From an uncultured Arcanobacterium sp. (GTDB taxonomy: Bacteria > Actinomycetota > Actinomycetes > Actinomycetales > Actinomycetaceae), in contig CAUAGM010000001.1 of NCBI GenBank assembly GCA_958428545.1, positions 248,001-312,000 of the forward strand: a stretch of DNA of 64,000 nt, in the 5' to 3' direction. A model generated the notes under the pieces. That model ran no database searches. It had not been told where the DNA came from and was given only the letters and a program-made list of their open reading frames with translations. Positions 33,421-42,920 of this stretch are shown piece after piece. Each line of letters opens with the position of its first letter. The first letter of the stretch is position 1. Made by a program: the position numbers and the translations under genes.

Positions 33421-35496
33421 ATGAACGAGAACGATCGCAGCCCTGAAGAATTGAGCAATGAGAATACTGCAGGCTGGGCTGATCAACCTGCCCAATTTTC
33501 TCAACCTGACCAGCCAGGAGAAGCTAATGAAATGGGGGCACCTGCTCAGCCGTCAGAAAATAATGAGCCTGTGCAGGAGCAGGAAATTTCCCACACTCAA
33601 TGCGAGGCAACGCTAGCTTCCCAGTGCGATATGCCACAGCATAATATGCCACAGTACGATATCGAGCATCCGCTTGATGAGCCACATCAGAATTATGGTG
33701 AGTTTTCTCAACACGATATGCCGCTAGCGCAACCAGAGATGACGCCGATGCAAGGCGAGATGGCAGCTGCGCAAGCTGCAGGGAAATACGTGCACCCAGA
33801 GAATATGCACCCAGAGAATATGCACCCAGAAAATACGCAGTCGGCTGAGCTGCACATGAACTCACAAGAAGCAACGGTGCAAGCTCCATCTTGGCAAACT
33901 ACGCCGCAGCCATTAGCAGCTCCGCAATCAGAAACTGCATCGCATCCTTTGGCGGCCTCACAATCAGAAACTGCGGCGCAGCCAGGTGCATTGGAATCTC
34001 CAATGCCGCACATGCATGCTCCGAACTACTCGCTTCCTCAATACGATGCTCCAAATTATGTAGCGTCTGGATATGCTGATCCAGCACGTGTTGCAACTTC
34101 AGAGAGGAAAACTCTTGGGCAGGAGGATTCCCAAAACGAAAAACCATATCAAAGAGATCCTCAGGCAAATAATTCTCAGCCGTCGCAGTCGTCACAACCC
34201 TATACGTCCCAACCATATACGTCTCATTCCGCAAAGCAGCCACCTGCAGGTATGCCCACGATGGCAGCCCCATTTGGGATCCCTGCTACGCCGTCTGCTC
34301 CTAAAACTAAGAGCACTCACCGCGGGCCGGGATGGATTGCCGCTATTGCGATGAGCGTTGGCGCTGCTCTTGTGGGCGGAGGTATTGGAGTTAGTGCAAG
34401 TATGGGAGTTCGTCCAGTGGCGAGCAGTTCAACGACGCAGAAAACAACTCGAGAATTGGCCCCCGTTGTGGAATCTAGCGGTGAGGCTCCAAATTGGCAG
34501 AAAGTGCAAGAAGCCGTAGGAAATTCCGTGGTGGCAATAGATACCCAGAAATCTGAGGGAAAAGCTTCTGGCTCGGGAGTGATTATTGATAAAGAGGGGC
34601 ATGTGCTCACGAATGAACACGTGATCTCAGGAGCCGAGAAAATCTATGTGACTCTCGCAGATGGAAATGTGTATAAAGCGACGATTGCAGGATCGGATCA
34701 AGCAACAGATCTTGCAGTGCTTACCATTGAAAATCCGCCGAGCGATCTCACTGTAGCTCAGCTTGGCGATTCGAGTGCCCTGCATGTAGGGCAAAACGTT
34801 GCTGCAATTGGCAATCCTTTGGGGCTTTCCTCGACGATGACCACTGGTATTATTTCTGCGCTAAACCGCCCAGTGCAGACAAAATCTGAGCCTAAAGAGC
34901 CGCAGGGAGGAAACGATTTCTTTGGTGGGCGCGATCCATTTGGCGGGAGCGATCCGTTTGGTGAACATCGCCAGCAGCAGAGCTCGAGTGTCGTCACCAA
35001 TGCCATTCAAATTGATGCAGCAGTGAACCCAGGAAACTCTGGCGGCCCTGTATTCGACTCTGCTGGGCGCGTGATCGGAATTACTTCATCAATTGCTTCG
35101 CTTTCCAGCAGTTCAGGCGGTCAGAGCGGTTCAATCGGCTTAGGTTTTGCGATTCCAATTAATCTTGCACAAAAGATTGCACAGCAGCTCATCGCCAACG
35201 GTGTAGCAGAGCATGCCTTCTTAGGCGTAACGATTAACGACGGAGCTGCTCAATATGACGGAACCACACGTTTAGGCGCGGAAGTGAATTCGGTTTCTGA
35301 TGGCACTCCAGCAGCTAAAGCTGGGATCAAAAAGGGAGACGTTATTACAAAGATCGATAATAATAGCGTGTCTAGTGCTACATCCCTCACTGGATTCGTG
35401 CGCCAATACAGCTCTGGTGACGTCGTCACCGTCACGCTTGAACGTGACGGCAAGCTGATGGAAGTGCAGGTGACTCTGGCAACCAAGCAAGACTGA
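33421..35496 (+). CDS. htrA: Membrane-anchored HtrA/DegP-like serine protease
   Basis: 691 residues. About 300 residues of Gln/Pro/Asn/His/Met-rich cytoplasmic sequence come first, with three copies of HPENM (nt 33793-33837) and two copies of a QPLAAxQSETA unit. A membrane helix (WIAAIAMSVGAALVGGGIGV) follows, then a trypsin-like domain with His400 (NEHV), Asp430 (TDLAVL) and Ser540 (GNSGGPV) outside the cell, and one PDZ domain (HAFLGVTIND to the end). It degrades misfolded exported proteins. A Gly/Phe/Asp-rich loop (GGNDFFGGRDPFGGSDPFG) lies in the protease domain. Confidence 0.94.
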   Translation: MNENDRSPEELSNENTAGWADQPAQFSQPDQPGEANEMGAPAQPSENNEPVQEQEISHTQCEATLASQCDMPQHNMPQYDIEHPLDEPHQNYGEFSQHDMPLAQPEMTPMQGEMAAAQAAGKYVHPENMHPENMHPENTQSAELHMNSQEATVQAPSWQTTPQPLAAPQSETASHPLAASQSETAAQPGALESPMPHMHAPNYSLPQYDAPNYVASGYADPARVATSERKTLGQEDSQNEKPYQRDPQANNSQPSQSSQPYTSQPYTSHSAKQPPAGMPTMAAPFGIPATPSAPKTKSTHRGPGWIAAIAMSVGAALVGGGIGVSASMGVRPVASSSTTQKTTRELAPVVESSGEAPNWQKVQEAVGNSVVAIDTQKSEGKASGSGVIIDKEGHVLTNEHVISGAEKIYVTLADGNVYKATIAGSDQATDLAVLTIENPPSDLTVAQLGDSSALHVGQNVAAIGNPLGLSSTMTTGIISALNRPVQTKSEPKEPQGGNDFFGGRDPFGGSDPFGEHRQQQSSSVVTNAIQIDAAVNPGNSGGPVFDSAGRVIGITSSIASLSSSSGGQSGSIGLGFAIPINLAQKIAQQLIANGVAEHAFLGVTINDGAAQYDGTTRLGAEVNSVSDGTPAAKAGIKKGDVITKIDNNSVSSATSLTGFVRQYSSGDVVTVTLERDGKLMEVQVTLATKQD

Positions 35497-35569
35497 GAAG
35501 AAAAATCGGCAAAGCCGAAACAATAATTGAGAGAATATCTTTTAAACGAATAGAAAAAGAAATACAGCT

Positions 35570-35606
35570 CGGTTCGCTCGTTGGTTATTTACTGACGGGC
35601 GAACCG
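35570..35606. terminator. Hairpin between htrA and menG
   Basis: CGGTTCGCTCG (35570-35580) and CGGGCGAACCG (35596-35606) pair with one wobble and a 15-nt loop. No T-run. It ends where the menG -10 box begins. Confidence 0.5.
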
Positions 35607-35622
35607 TGGTTAAATGCTTTAT

Positions 35623-36330
35623 ATGAAGCGAGCAGAGCGTAGAGCAACGTTAGATAAAAAACCTGGCGACGTAGCGTCCATGTTTGACGAGGTTGCTCCA
35701 GCATACGATTTCACTAATACTGTGCTGACGGGCGGGCTTGTACATATTTGGCGCAAAGCTGTGACGCAGGCAATCGGTGCACGTCCTGGTTTGAAAGTTC
35801 TCGATGTTGCGGCAGGCACGGGCACAAGTTCGGCAGCTTACGCTGCAGCGGGAGCAGACGTGACAGCGTTTGATTTTTCACAAGGCATGATTGCGCAGGG
35901 GCGCAAACGTCACCCGAATCTCGATTTTGTGCAGGGCGATGCGATGGCAATGCCTTTCGATAATGATTTTTTTGATGCAGTGACGATTTCCTATGGTCTG
36001 CGAAATATCAATGATCCACGCGTGGCACTGCGTGAAATGTGCAGAGTGACGAAACCCGGCGGAACTCTTGTGGTGTGCGAGTTTTCCACGCCCACAAATT
36101 TTGTGTTTCAGGGGCTTTATAAGTTTTTCCTCGGCACGGCGATGCCTGCTATTTCTCGGATAGTTTCTTCCGATCCTGCAGCATATACCTATCTTTCAGA
36201 ATCTATTCTCGCATGGCCCGATCAGCGCGAGCTTGCCCTGATGATAATGGACGCAGGCTGGGCAGATGTGGAATATAAGAATCTCACCAACGGAATTGTG
36301 GCTGTGCATCGCGCCACGAAAGCTGTGTGA
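35623..36330 (+). CDS. menG: Demethylmenaquinone methyltransferase
   Basis: 235 residues from the ATG at 35623; an ATG at 35614 is possible, but TTAAAT sits seven bases before the later one, a leaderless arrangement. SAM-binding core VLDVAAGTGTSSAAYAAAGADVTAFDFS and the family blocks GDAMAMPFDNDFFDAVTISYGLRN and GTLVVCEFSTPTN. It methylates demethylmenaquinone in the last ring step. menJ follows 18 bp later. Confidence 0.95.
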   Translation: MKRAERRATLDKKPGDVASMFDEVAPAYDFTNTVLTGGLVHIWRKAVTQAIGARPGLKVLDVAAGTGTSSAAYAAAGADVTAFDFSQGMIAQGRKRHPNLDFVQGDAMAMPFDNDFFDAVTISYGLRNINDPRVALREMCRVTKPGGTLVVCEFSTPTNFVFQGLYKFFLGTAMPAISRIVSSDPAAYTYLSESILAWPDQRELALMIMDAGWADVEYKNLTNGIVAVHRATKAV

Positions 36331-36348
36331 CATGAAAGGTCTAGCCCT

Positions 36349-37632
36349 ATGAAATGGAGCGATAGTGCCGATGTAGTTGTGGTTGGCGGCGGGCCTGCAG
36401 GAGCTAGCACGGCTCATTATCTTGCGCAGCAGGGGATCGATGTGCTTCTTCTTGAGCGCGCAGTTTATCCCCGCGATAAAGTTTGTGGTGATGGGCTCAC
36501 TCCGCGTGCAGTGAGTGAGCTTATTCGTATGGGTGTGCCGATTCGTGAAGAAGACGGCTGGGTGCGCAACTATGGGTTGCGGGCAATCGGCGGCGGGCAC
36601 GATATCGTGGTGAAATGGCCGGAGCTGGCATCGCAGCCGAATTTTGGGACGGCAAAGCCTCGAAAAGATTTCGACCATATTTTGATTAAACACGCGATAG
36701 CTTCGGGCGCTCGCGTGAGTGAAGGCGTGACGGTGACTGAGCCGATTGTTCATAAGGCTTCTGAACGAGTGATCGGCGTCAAAGCACGGCAGACAGTTGA
36801 AGGGTCAAAAGGCGAGCAGTGTGCGATTCGTGCGCGTTTTGTGGTTGATGCCGGTGGCGTCAGCGCTCGCCTGGCCACGGCGCTTGGGCGGGAAAAAAAT
36901 GAAAAGAAACCGATGGGCGTCGCTGTGCGTACGTATTTTGAATCTCCGCTGGCCGGCACTCAGCTTATGGAATCGCATCTGGAACTATGGAGTGGAAAGC
37001 CGGGTGAATCGGAGCTTCTTCCAGGCTATGGCTGGGCATTCGCTGTTGGTGATGGATTGGTAAACGTGGGGCTTGGGTCGCTCTCAAGCACAGCTAAGCC
37101 AACAGGCATTGATTACCGCAGAGTGTTTGAAACGTGGATTGCTAATACTGCGCAGGAATGGGGATTGACGCCTGAGAATCAGCGAGGTCCTATACGTAGC
37201 GCAGCTCTTCCAATGGCTTTTAACCGAAAACCGCACTATGCCAATGGTATGGCGCTTGTTGGTGACGCTGGCGGCATGGTGTCGCCTTTTAATGGGGAGG
37301 GCATTGCATACGCACTTGCGAGCGGGCGTATCGTGGCAGATTATCTCGGGCAGGCGCTTGCGCGCCCTACGCTGGGATCTCAAGATCGGGTCATGCGCGA
37401 ATACGTGGCAGATTTGCGAGAGGAACTCGGCGGCTATTACACGCTAGGGCGCATTTTCGCGGCATTGATTGAGCGCCCTGAAATTATGCATCTGTGCGTC
37501 ACGTATGGTTTGCCGCGCCCAACTCTTATGAGGCTGGTTATGAAGCTGCTTTCTGATACATACGATCGCCGTGATGGCGATTGGATGGATAAGCTCATCA
37601 CAGCGCTCACGAAAGCAGTACCCAAAGCTTAG
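36349..37632 (+). CDS. menJ: Geranylgeranyl reductase family FAD enzyme (MenJ-like menaquinone reductase)
   Basis: 427 residues. An N-terminal FAD dinucleotide-binding motif VVVVGGGPAGASTAHYLA, then KVCGDGLTPRAV, and the C-terminal FAD block VGDAGGMVSPFNGEGIAYALASG. Its place between menG and nuoA matches the mycobacterial and streptomycete arrangement in which MenJ saturates one isoprene unit of menaquinone. It is therefore inferred to make the partly hydrogenated quinone used by the NADH dehydrogenase. Confidence 0.88.
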   Translation: MKWSDSADVVVVGGGPAGASTAHYLAQQGIDVLLLERAVYPRDKVCGDGLTPRAVSELIRMGVPIREEDGWVRNYGLRAIGGGHDIVVKWPELASQPNFGTAKPRKDFDHILIKHAIASGARVSEGVTVTEPIVHKASERVIGVKARQTVEGSKGEQCAIRARFVVDAGGVSARLATALGREKNEKKPMGVAVRTYFESPLAGTQLMESHLELWSGKPGESELLPGYGWAFAVGDGLVNVGLGSLSSTAKPTGIDYRRVFETWIANTAQEWGLTPENQRGPIRSAALPMAFNRKPHYANGMALVGDAGGMVSPFNGEGIAYALASGRIVADYLGQALARPTLGSQDRVMREYVADLREELGGYYTLGRIFAALIERPEIMHLCVTYGLPRPTLMRLVMKLLSDTYDRRDGDWMDKLITALTKAVPKA

Positions 37633-37634
37633 CC

Positions 37635-37665
37635 TGTGAGCCGCAGATATGCAGATGTGAGCCGC
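37635..37665. repeat. 21-bp-spaced direct repeats upstream of the nuo operon
   Basis: TGTGAGCCGC occurs at 37635-37644 and 37656-37665, two helical turns apart, just behind menJ and about 205 bp before nuoA. It may be a tandem binding site for a nuo regulator. The remaining gap to 37870 shows no gene. Confidence 0.45.
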
Positions 37666-37870
37666 TAGATACGCGCTATTTGTCTTGCGTAAATAATGCT
37701 ATTCTCGTGTGACGTTTGCCTTGCTTGGCAGGTATTGTGTATGTAGCGCTGTGTTTACAGTGCTGCATTTTCGTGCGCCCAGGAGTTATAAAATTTTTCG
37801 GGAATTTGCCCAAGGCGCATGGGATGATAAGCATGAGCAGCGATATGTGTATCTGAGGATAGGAACAAGC

Positions 37871-38236
37871 ATGAACAATCCTTATGTGCCGCTTTTGGTG
37901 ATGATTATTGCCGCAGCGGTAATTGCCTTTGGTGGTTTGGCAGCGAGTGCTGTACTTGGTCCGCATAAGCATAACCGTGTGAAAGAAGAAAACTATGAAT
38001 GCGGTATAGAAGCTACTCCCAATGCTGGCGCAAGCGGAAAGTTCCCTGTGAAGTACTTCCTCACAGCTATGACGTTCATTATTTTTGATATCGAGGTTGT
38101 TTTCCTCTATCCGTGGGCGGTGGCGCACGATTCTTTTGGCTTGTTCGGAATCGTTGCCATCGCTCTGTTCGTCTTTCTCATCACTGTGCCTTTTATTTAT
38201 GAGTGGCGTCGTGGCGGCTTGGAATGGAGTGAATAA
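37871..38236 (+). CDS. nuoA: NADH-quinone oxidoreductase subunit A
   Basis: 121 residues from the ATG at 37871 (AGGA box upstream); the reading frame stays open further upstream but without family resemblance. Three membrane helices and the signature YECGIEATPNA, then KYFLTAMTFIIFDIEVVFLYPWA. Membrane-arm subunit of complex I. First gene of a fourteen-gene operon; nuoB begins on the next base. Confidence 0.95.
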   Translation: MNNPYVPLLVMIIAAAVIAFGGLAASAVLGPHKHNRVKEENYECGIEATPNAGASGKFPVKYFLTAMTFIIFDIEVVFLYPWAVAHDSFGLFGIVAIALFVFLITVPFIYEWRRGGLEWSE

Positions 38237-38794
38237 ATGGGACTTGAAGAAAAGATTCCGCAAGGTGTCGGTCTCACGACTGTGGAGGCTCTGCTCGGTT
38301 GGGCAAAAGCGCGCTCTCCTTGGCCAGTGACGATGGGCTTAGCTTGCTGCGCAATTGAGATGATGGCATTCGGCGCTGTGCGTTTCGACGGTTCTCGTAT
38401 CGGTATGGAAGTGTTTCGCTCATCTCCGCGTCAGAGCGATATTATGATCGTTTCTGGTCGCGTAAGCCAGAAAATGGCTCCAGTTGTGCGTAATATTTAC
38501 GATGAGATGATGGAGCCGAAGTGGGTTATTTCCATGGGGGCATGCGCGTGCACAGGCGGTATTTTTAATAACTATGCGCTCGTGCAGGGGATCGATCATG
38601 TCGTTCCGGTAGACATCTATTTGCCTGGGTGCCCGCCTCGTCCAGAAATGCTGATTAATGCCATTTTTGAAATGCGTAAGCAGCTTATGGAAAAGCAACC
38701 GATCGGTGCAGATCGTATTGCAATCGCAAAAGCTGCAGAGGAAGCTGCTTTGAAAGCGCAACCCATCGAATTGAGAAAGGGGCTGCTCGCATGA
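38237..38794 (+). CDS. nuoB: NADH-quinone oxidoreductase subunit B
   Basis: 185 residues. Ligands of the terminal N2 [4Fe-4S] cluster are visible: the CC pair at 37-38 (LACCAIEM), the CAC region (103-105) and Cys132 (PGCPPRPE). It passes electrons to quinone at the junction of the arms. It overlaps nuoC by 4 bp (ATGA). Confidence 0.97.
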   Translation: MGLEEKIPQGVGLTTVEALLGWAKARSPWPVTMGLACCAIEMMAFGAVRFDGSRIGMEVFRSSPRQSDIMIVSGRVSQKMAPVVRNIYDEMMEPKWVISMGACACTGGIFNNYALVQGIDHVVPVDIYLPGCPPRPEMLINAIFEMRKQLMEKQPIGADRIAIAKAAEEAALKAQPIELRKGLLA

Positions 38795-39528
38795 ATGAAA
38801 CCAACATGAACGAAACTAATGAAGTGGTCACCACCTCTTCTGCGGGGCAGGAATTCTTGAGTGCAAGCGCTGAACGCGTCACTACCCGCCAAGGAATGTG
38901 GGGTGTGCGTAAAGGTGCAGATACGACTGGTTTTTCTGGCGGTACCACGATTTCGATGATTGCTCCGCCAGCTTCTCGTCCATATGGCGGTTGGTTTGAT
39001 GAAGTCGTTGATATTATCATTGAGCTTCTTCAAGCAGACGGTATAGATCCGCAATCTGTGATTGAAAAGGTAAGTACTCAGCACGAGCAGCTCGTGATTT
39101 TTATTAAGCGTGAGTATTTGCCTCAGGTAGCAAAGTATTTGCGCGATGATCAGGATTTGCGTTTTGAAATGACGCTCGGCGTTTCAGCAGTGCATTATCC
39201 AGAAGATAAAGACCGTGAGCTGCATGCGTATATTCCATTCTTCTCAATCACGCACAATCGCATGATTGCACTCGAAGTAGCGGCTCCGCAAAGCGATCCC
39301 CATATGCCATCGATCACGAGTATTTATCCTGGCAATGATTGGCCAGAGCGTGAAGCATTCGATTTGATGGGCATTATTTTTGACGGGCACCCAGGTTTGG
39401 CACGTTCCGCTATGCCAGAAGATTGGGTTGGGCATCCGCAGCGCAAGGATTACCCACTGGGCGGTATTCCAGTTGAATATAAAGGTGCTGTGATTCCGCC
39501 AGCTGATATAAGGAGGGAGTACAACTAA
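38791..39528 (+). CDS. nuoC: NADH-quinone oxidoreductase subunit C
   Basis: 245 residues. The 30-kDa subunit signature DWPEREAFDLMGIIFDGHPGLARSAMPEDWVGHPQRKDYPLGG is near the C-terminus. The N-terminus starts with a repeated five-codon unit (MNETNMNETN), so two in-frame ATGs 15 nt apart exist, and about 40 residues precede the family core. It overlaps nuoD by one base. Confidence 0.96.
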   Translation: MNETNMNETNEVVTTSSAGQEFLSASAERVTTRQGMWGVRKGADTTGFSGGTTISMIAPPASRPYGGWFDEVVDIIIELLQADGIDPQSVIEKVSTQHEQLVIFIKREYLPQVAKYLRDDQDLRFEMTLGVSAVHYPEDKDRELHAYIPFFSITHNRMIALEVAAPQSDPHMPSITSIYPGNDWPEREAFDLMGIIFDGHPGLARSAMPEDWVGHPQRKDYPLGGIPVEYKGAVIPPADIRREYN

Positions 39529-40871
39529 TGAGCGCGCTACCTCATGCAACTAAACCGCTGACCCCTGAGGCTGAACATTACTCCGAGTATGAGGCATTCG
39601 GAGGTGATTGGGGAAAAATTGCTTCCACAGTAGAAGAAATGGGCGATGAGCATATCGTCGTAAATCTCGGTCCAGTCCACCCTGCAACGCACGGTGTCTT
39701 GCGCGTACAGCTCGAACTTGATGGTGAGATTGTGAAAGAAGCTCGTGTGGCTACTGGCTTCTTGCATACAGGCATCGAAAAGAGCATGGAATACCGCACA
39801 TGGACTCAAGGTGTTGCTTTTGCGACGCGTATGGATTATGTGGCTCCTATTTTCCAAGAAGTTGCGTATTGCTTGGCAGTTGAGAAGCTTCTCGGTATTA
39901 CCGATCAGATTCCCCAGCGAGCCAGCGCAATTCGTGTATTACTGATGGAACTTGGACGTATAAATTCGCATATTGTTGCCATAGGTTCTGGCGGTAATGA
40001 GCTTGGTGCCACTACGATGATGACTCTTGGCTTCCGTGCTCGTGAGGATATTTTGCGTATCTATGAAGACATCACGGGTTTGCGTATGAATCATGAGTTC
40101 ATTCGCCCTGGCGGAGTGCTTGAAGATTTGCCTGAAGGTGGGATTGAATATATCCGTGAGCTGCTGCCGAAGATCCGTCTCACAATCTCCGAGATGCAAG
40201 ATCTCACTATGCAAAACCCTATTTTTAAACTGCGTCATGTAGATGTAGCTGTTTCGCCGCTTTCTTCTCAGATGGCTCTTTCAATGACGGGTCCGCACGT
40301 GCGTGCTGCTGGTCTACCTTGGGATTTGCGTAAAACTCAGCCTTACTGCGGATATGAGAAATACGAGTTTGATGTGCCAGTTGCAGATAAGGCTGATGCA
40401 TATAATCGTGTACTTATTCGCTATGCCGAGTGCTATCAAAGTCTGCGAATCTGCTATCAAGTGCTTGATGAACTGGAGCACACTGAAGGGCAGCCAGTCA
40501 TGATCGAAGATGGCAAGCTAGGCTGGCCAGCAAAGATGGAAATTTTGGATGACGGGCAAGGGCAAAGCCTAGAGCACGTGCAGGAAATGATGAGTGAGTC
40601 AATGGAATCTCTCATTCACCATTTCAAACTGGTTACTGAAGGTTTCCGTGTTCCTGCGGGGCAGGTATTCCAGTTGATTGAGCACCCTAAGGGAGCGTTT
40701 GGCGTACACCTTGTGAGTGACGGCGGCACGCGCCCGTATCGTGCACATTTCCGCGACCCTAGCTACAGCAATTTGCAGAGCTTAGCTGTGATGGCAGAGG
40801 GCGGCATGATCGCCGATCTTATTATTTCCCTAGCAATGATCGATCCTGTGATGGGAGGCGTGGATCGCTGA
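39528..40871 (+). CDS. nuoD: NADH-quinone oxidoreductase subunit D
   Basis: 447 residues, usual length. Family blocks include NLGPVHPATHGVLRVQLELDGE, HTGIEKSMEYRTW and FRDPSYSNLQSLAVMAEGGMIADLI. The 49-kDa subunit forms the quinone site with NuoB. AGGAGG precedes the start and the ATG overlaps the nuoC stop by one base; nuoE overlaps by one base at the other end. Confidence 0.97.
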   Translation: MSALPHATKPLTPEAEHYSEYEAFGGDWGKIASTVEEMGDEHIVVNLGPVHPATHGVLRVQLELDGEIVKEARVATGFLHTGIEKSMEYRTWTQGVAFATRMDYVAPIFQEVAYCLAVEKLLGITDQIPQRASAIRVLLMELGRINSHIVAIGSGGNELGATTMMTLGFRAREDILRIYEDITGLRMNHEFIRPGGVLEDLPEGGIEYIRELLPKIRLTISEMQDLTMQNPIFKLRHVDVAVSPLSSQMALSMTGPHVRAAGLPWDLRKTQPYCGYEKYEFDVPVADKADAYNRVLIRYAECYQSLRICYQVLDELEHTEGQPVMIEDGKLGWPAKMEILDDGQGQSLEHVQEMMSESMESLIHHFKLVTEGFRVPAGQVFQLIEHPKGAFGVHLVSDGGTRPYRAHFRDPSYSNLQSLAVMAEGGMIADLIISLAMIDPVMGGVDR

Positions 40872-41551
40872 TGGCAGATAATTACACTCAGGAAGTCGAA
40901 GAGCGACTTCGAAAAGAGGCAGCTGAAGTAGTGGCTCGCTATCCACAGCCACGTTCGGCGATTATGCCCTTGCTACATCTGATTCAGAGTGAAGATGGTT
41001 TCGTCTCCCCGCGTGGCGTCGTTCTTATCGCTGATATATTAGACCTCAGCCGTGCTCAGGTTTCAGCGATTGCCACCTTCTATTCACAGTATCGCCGTCA
41101 CCCAAATGGAGAATACAACGTAGGCGTTTGCACCAATGCGCTATGCGCAGTGATGGGTGGGGATCTTATTTGGCAAGAACTCAGCTCCTATCTTGGAATT
41201 GGGCATGATGAAACCACTGACGACGGAAAAATCACGCTTGAGCAGCTTGAGTGCAATGCAGGCTGTGATTATGCCCCAGTTATCATGGTGAACTGGGAAT
41301 TTTTCGATAACCAGACGCCAGAATCGGCTAAACAGCTCGTTGATGATCTGCGTTCGGGCAAAGGTGCGCATCCCACGCGCGGTCCTGAAAAAGTTGCTAC
41401 GTTCAAAGAAATCGAACATGTACTCGCTGGTTTTGAAGATGGGCACGTTGATGAAGGGCCTTCAGCTGGAGCAGCATCTCTTGCAGGCTTAGCGATCGCA
41501 CGCGAGAAGGGATGGACGTCACCACAGCCATTAGAAGGGAGTGAAAAGTGA
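40871..41551 (+). CDS. nuoE: NADH-quinone oxidoreductase subunit E
   Basis: 226 residues. The [2Fe-2S] N1a ligands are in GVCTNALC and LECNAGCDYAPVIMVNW. It belongs to the NADH-oxidising module with NuoF. An Ala/Gly-rich tail of about 50 residues follows the core. It overlaps nuoF by 4 bp. Confidence 0.96.
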   Translation: MADNYTQEVEERLRKEAAEVVARYPQPRSAIMPLLHLIQSEDGFVSPRGVVLIADILDLSRAQVSAIATFYSQYRRHPNGEYNVGVCTNALCAVMGGDLIWQELSSYLGIGHDETTDDGKITLEQLECNAGCDYAPVIMVNWEFFDNQTPESAKQLVDDLRSGKGAHPTRGPEKVATFKEIEHVLAGFEDGHVDEGPSAGAASLAGLAIAREKGWTSPQPLEGSEK

Positions 41552-42918
41552 GCGCTACACAAGAAGCATCAACTCCAAAATTTTCAGCTCCTGGCACGTT
41601 AAGCCCTGTTCTCACTGATATGTGGGATAAGCCGCAGAGTTGGAAGCTCGCTACTTATAAGGCTAATGGTGGATATGCTGCAATCGATAAAGCATGGAAA
41701 CTGCTAGACAGCGATCCTGCAGCGATTACGAACGTCATCAAAGAATCTGCTCTTCGTGGGCGTGGTGGTGCAGGCTTCCCGACTGGCTTAAAGTGGAGTT
41801 TCCTTCCCCCAGCTGATGGTGGCCCTCGCTACCTCGTGGTCAATGCCGACGAATCCGAGCCTGGTACGTGTAAAGATATCCCGCATTTGATGGCAAATCC
41901 GCATCTGCTCATTGAGGGCATGATTATCTGTATGCTGGCTATTGGCGGGCACCACGGTTTTATTTATCTGCGTGGTGAAGTCGTGCACGTGTATCGTCGT
42001 TTGCTTGCGGCAGTGCGAGAGGCGCGCGAAGCCGGATATCTTGGTGAAGGGCTTGGCCCCAACGAAAACTACTCTCTCGATATCACAGTGCATGCGGGAG
42101 CAGGCGCATATATATGCGGCGAAGAAACAGCTCTGCTTGATTCTTTGGAAGGTTTCCGCGGTCAGCCGCGCTTAAAGCCTCCATTCCCAGCTGTTGCTGG
42201 TTTATATGCTCGCCCCACGGTAATCAACAACGTCGAATCGATTTCCTCAATTCCTGGAATTATCAATAACGGTGCGGAATGGTTCACGGCGATGGGCGCC
42301 GATACAATCAATTCGCGTGGGCATGGAATCTTCTCTATCTCAGGGCATGTAAAACGCCCTGGGCAGTATGAAGCTCCGTTCGGGATCACGATGCGTCAGC
42401 TGTTGGAATTTGCTGGCGGTATTCGTGAGGGGCATCAATTGAAATTTTTCGCGATCGGTGGTTCTTCCGCTCCGCTTTTCACTCCAGATCATCTGGACGT
42501 GCCTCTCGGGTATGAGGAAGTAGTGAAGGGTGGCTCAATGCTTGCTACTCGCGCTATTCAAATTTTCGATGAAACGGTGTCGGTGGTTCGAGTAGTATCG
42601 CGCTGGACTAGCTTCTATCAGCATGAATCGTGCGGTAAGTGTACGCCATGCCGCGAGGGCACATTTTGGTTGAAACAGATTATGCAGCGTCTTGAAGAGG
42701 GCAAAGGGCAGGAAGGCGATATTGAGCTTGCCTACGAGATTTGCAACAACATCCAAGGGCGCAGCTTCTGTGCCTTGGGTGACGCTGCAGCAACTCCAAT
42801 CAAATCTGCTATTGATTTGTTCCGCAGTGAGTTTGAGGCTGGCTACCACACGCCAGCGTCTGAACTGTACCCGATTGAAAAATCGGTGCTGTTCCAAACG
42901 AAAAGTGAGGTGGCTTGA
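41548..42918 (+). CDS. nuoF: NADH-quinone oxidoreductase subunit F
   Basis: 456 residues. LRGRGGAGFPTGLKWSF is the NADH site, NADESEPGTCKD and GAGAYICGEETALLDSLEG bind FMN, and SCGKCTPCREGT plus the later Cys in SFCALGD hold the N3 [4Fe-4S] cluster. It accepts hydride from NADH. GTG start overlapping nuoE by 4 bp. Confidence 0.97.
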   Translation: MSATQEASTPKFSAPGTLSPVLTDMWDKPQSWKLATYKANGGYAAIDKAWKLLDSDPAAITNVIKESALRGRGGAGFPTGLKWSFLPPADGGPRYLVVNADESEPGTCKDIPHLMANPHLLIEGMIICMLAIGGHHGFIYLRGEVVHVYRRLLAAVREAREAGYLGEGLGPNENYSLDITVHAGAGAYICGEETALLDSLEGFRGQPRLKPPFPAVAGLYARPTVINNVESISSIPGIINNGAEWFTAMGADTINSRGHGIFSISGHVKRPGQYEAPFGITMRQLLEFAGGIREGHQLKFFAIGGSSAPLFTPDHLDVPLGYEEVVKGGSMLATRAIQIFDETVSVVRVVSRWTSFYQHESCGKCTPCREGTFWLKQIMQRLEEGKGQEGDIELAYEICNNIQGRSFCALGDAAATPIKSAIDLFRSEFEAGYHTPASELYPIEKSVLFQTKSEVA

Positions 42919-42920
42919 GC

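Noticed and set aside
37709..37870. Longer nuoA with 54 extra N-terminal residues
   Set aside because: The extension does not resemble NuoA; the ATG at 37871 has a proper ribosome-binding site and gives the family length.
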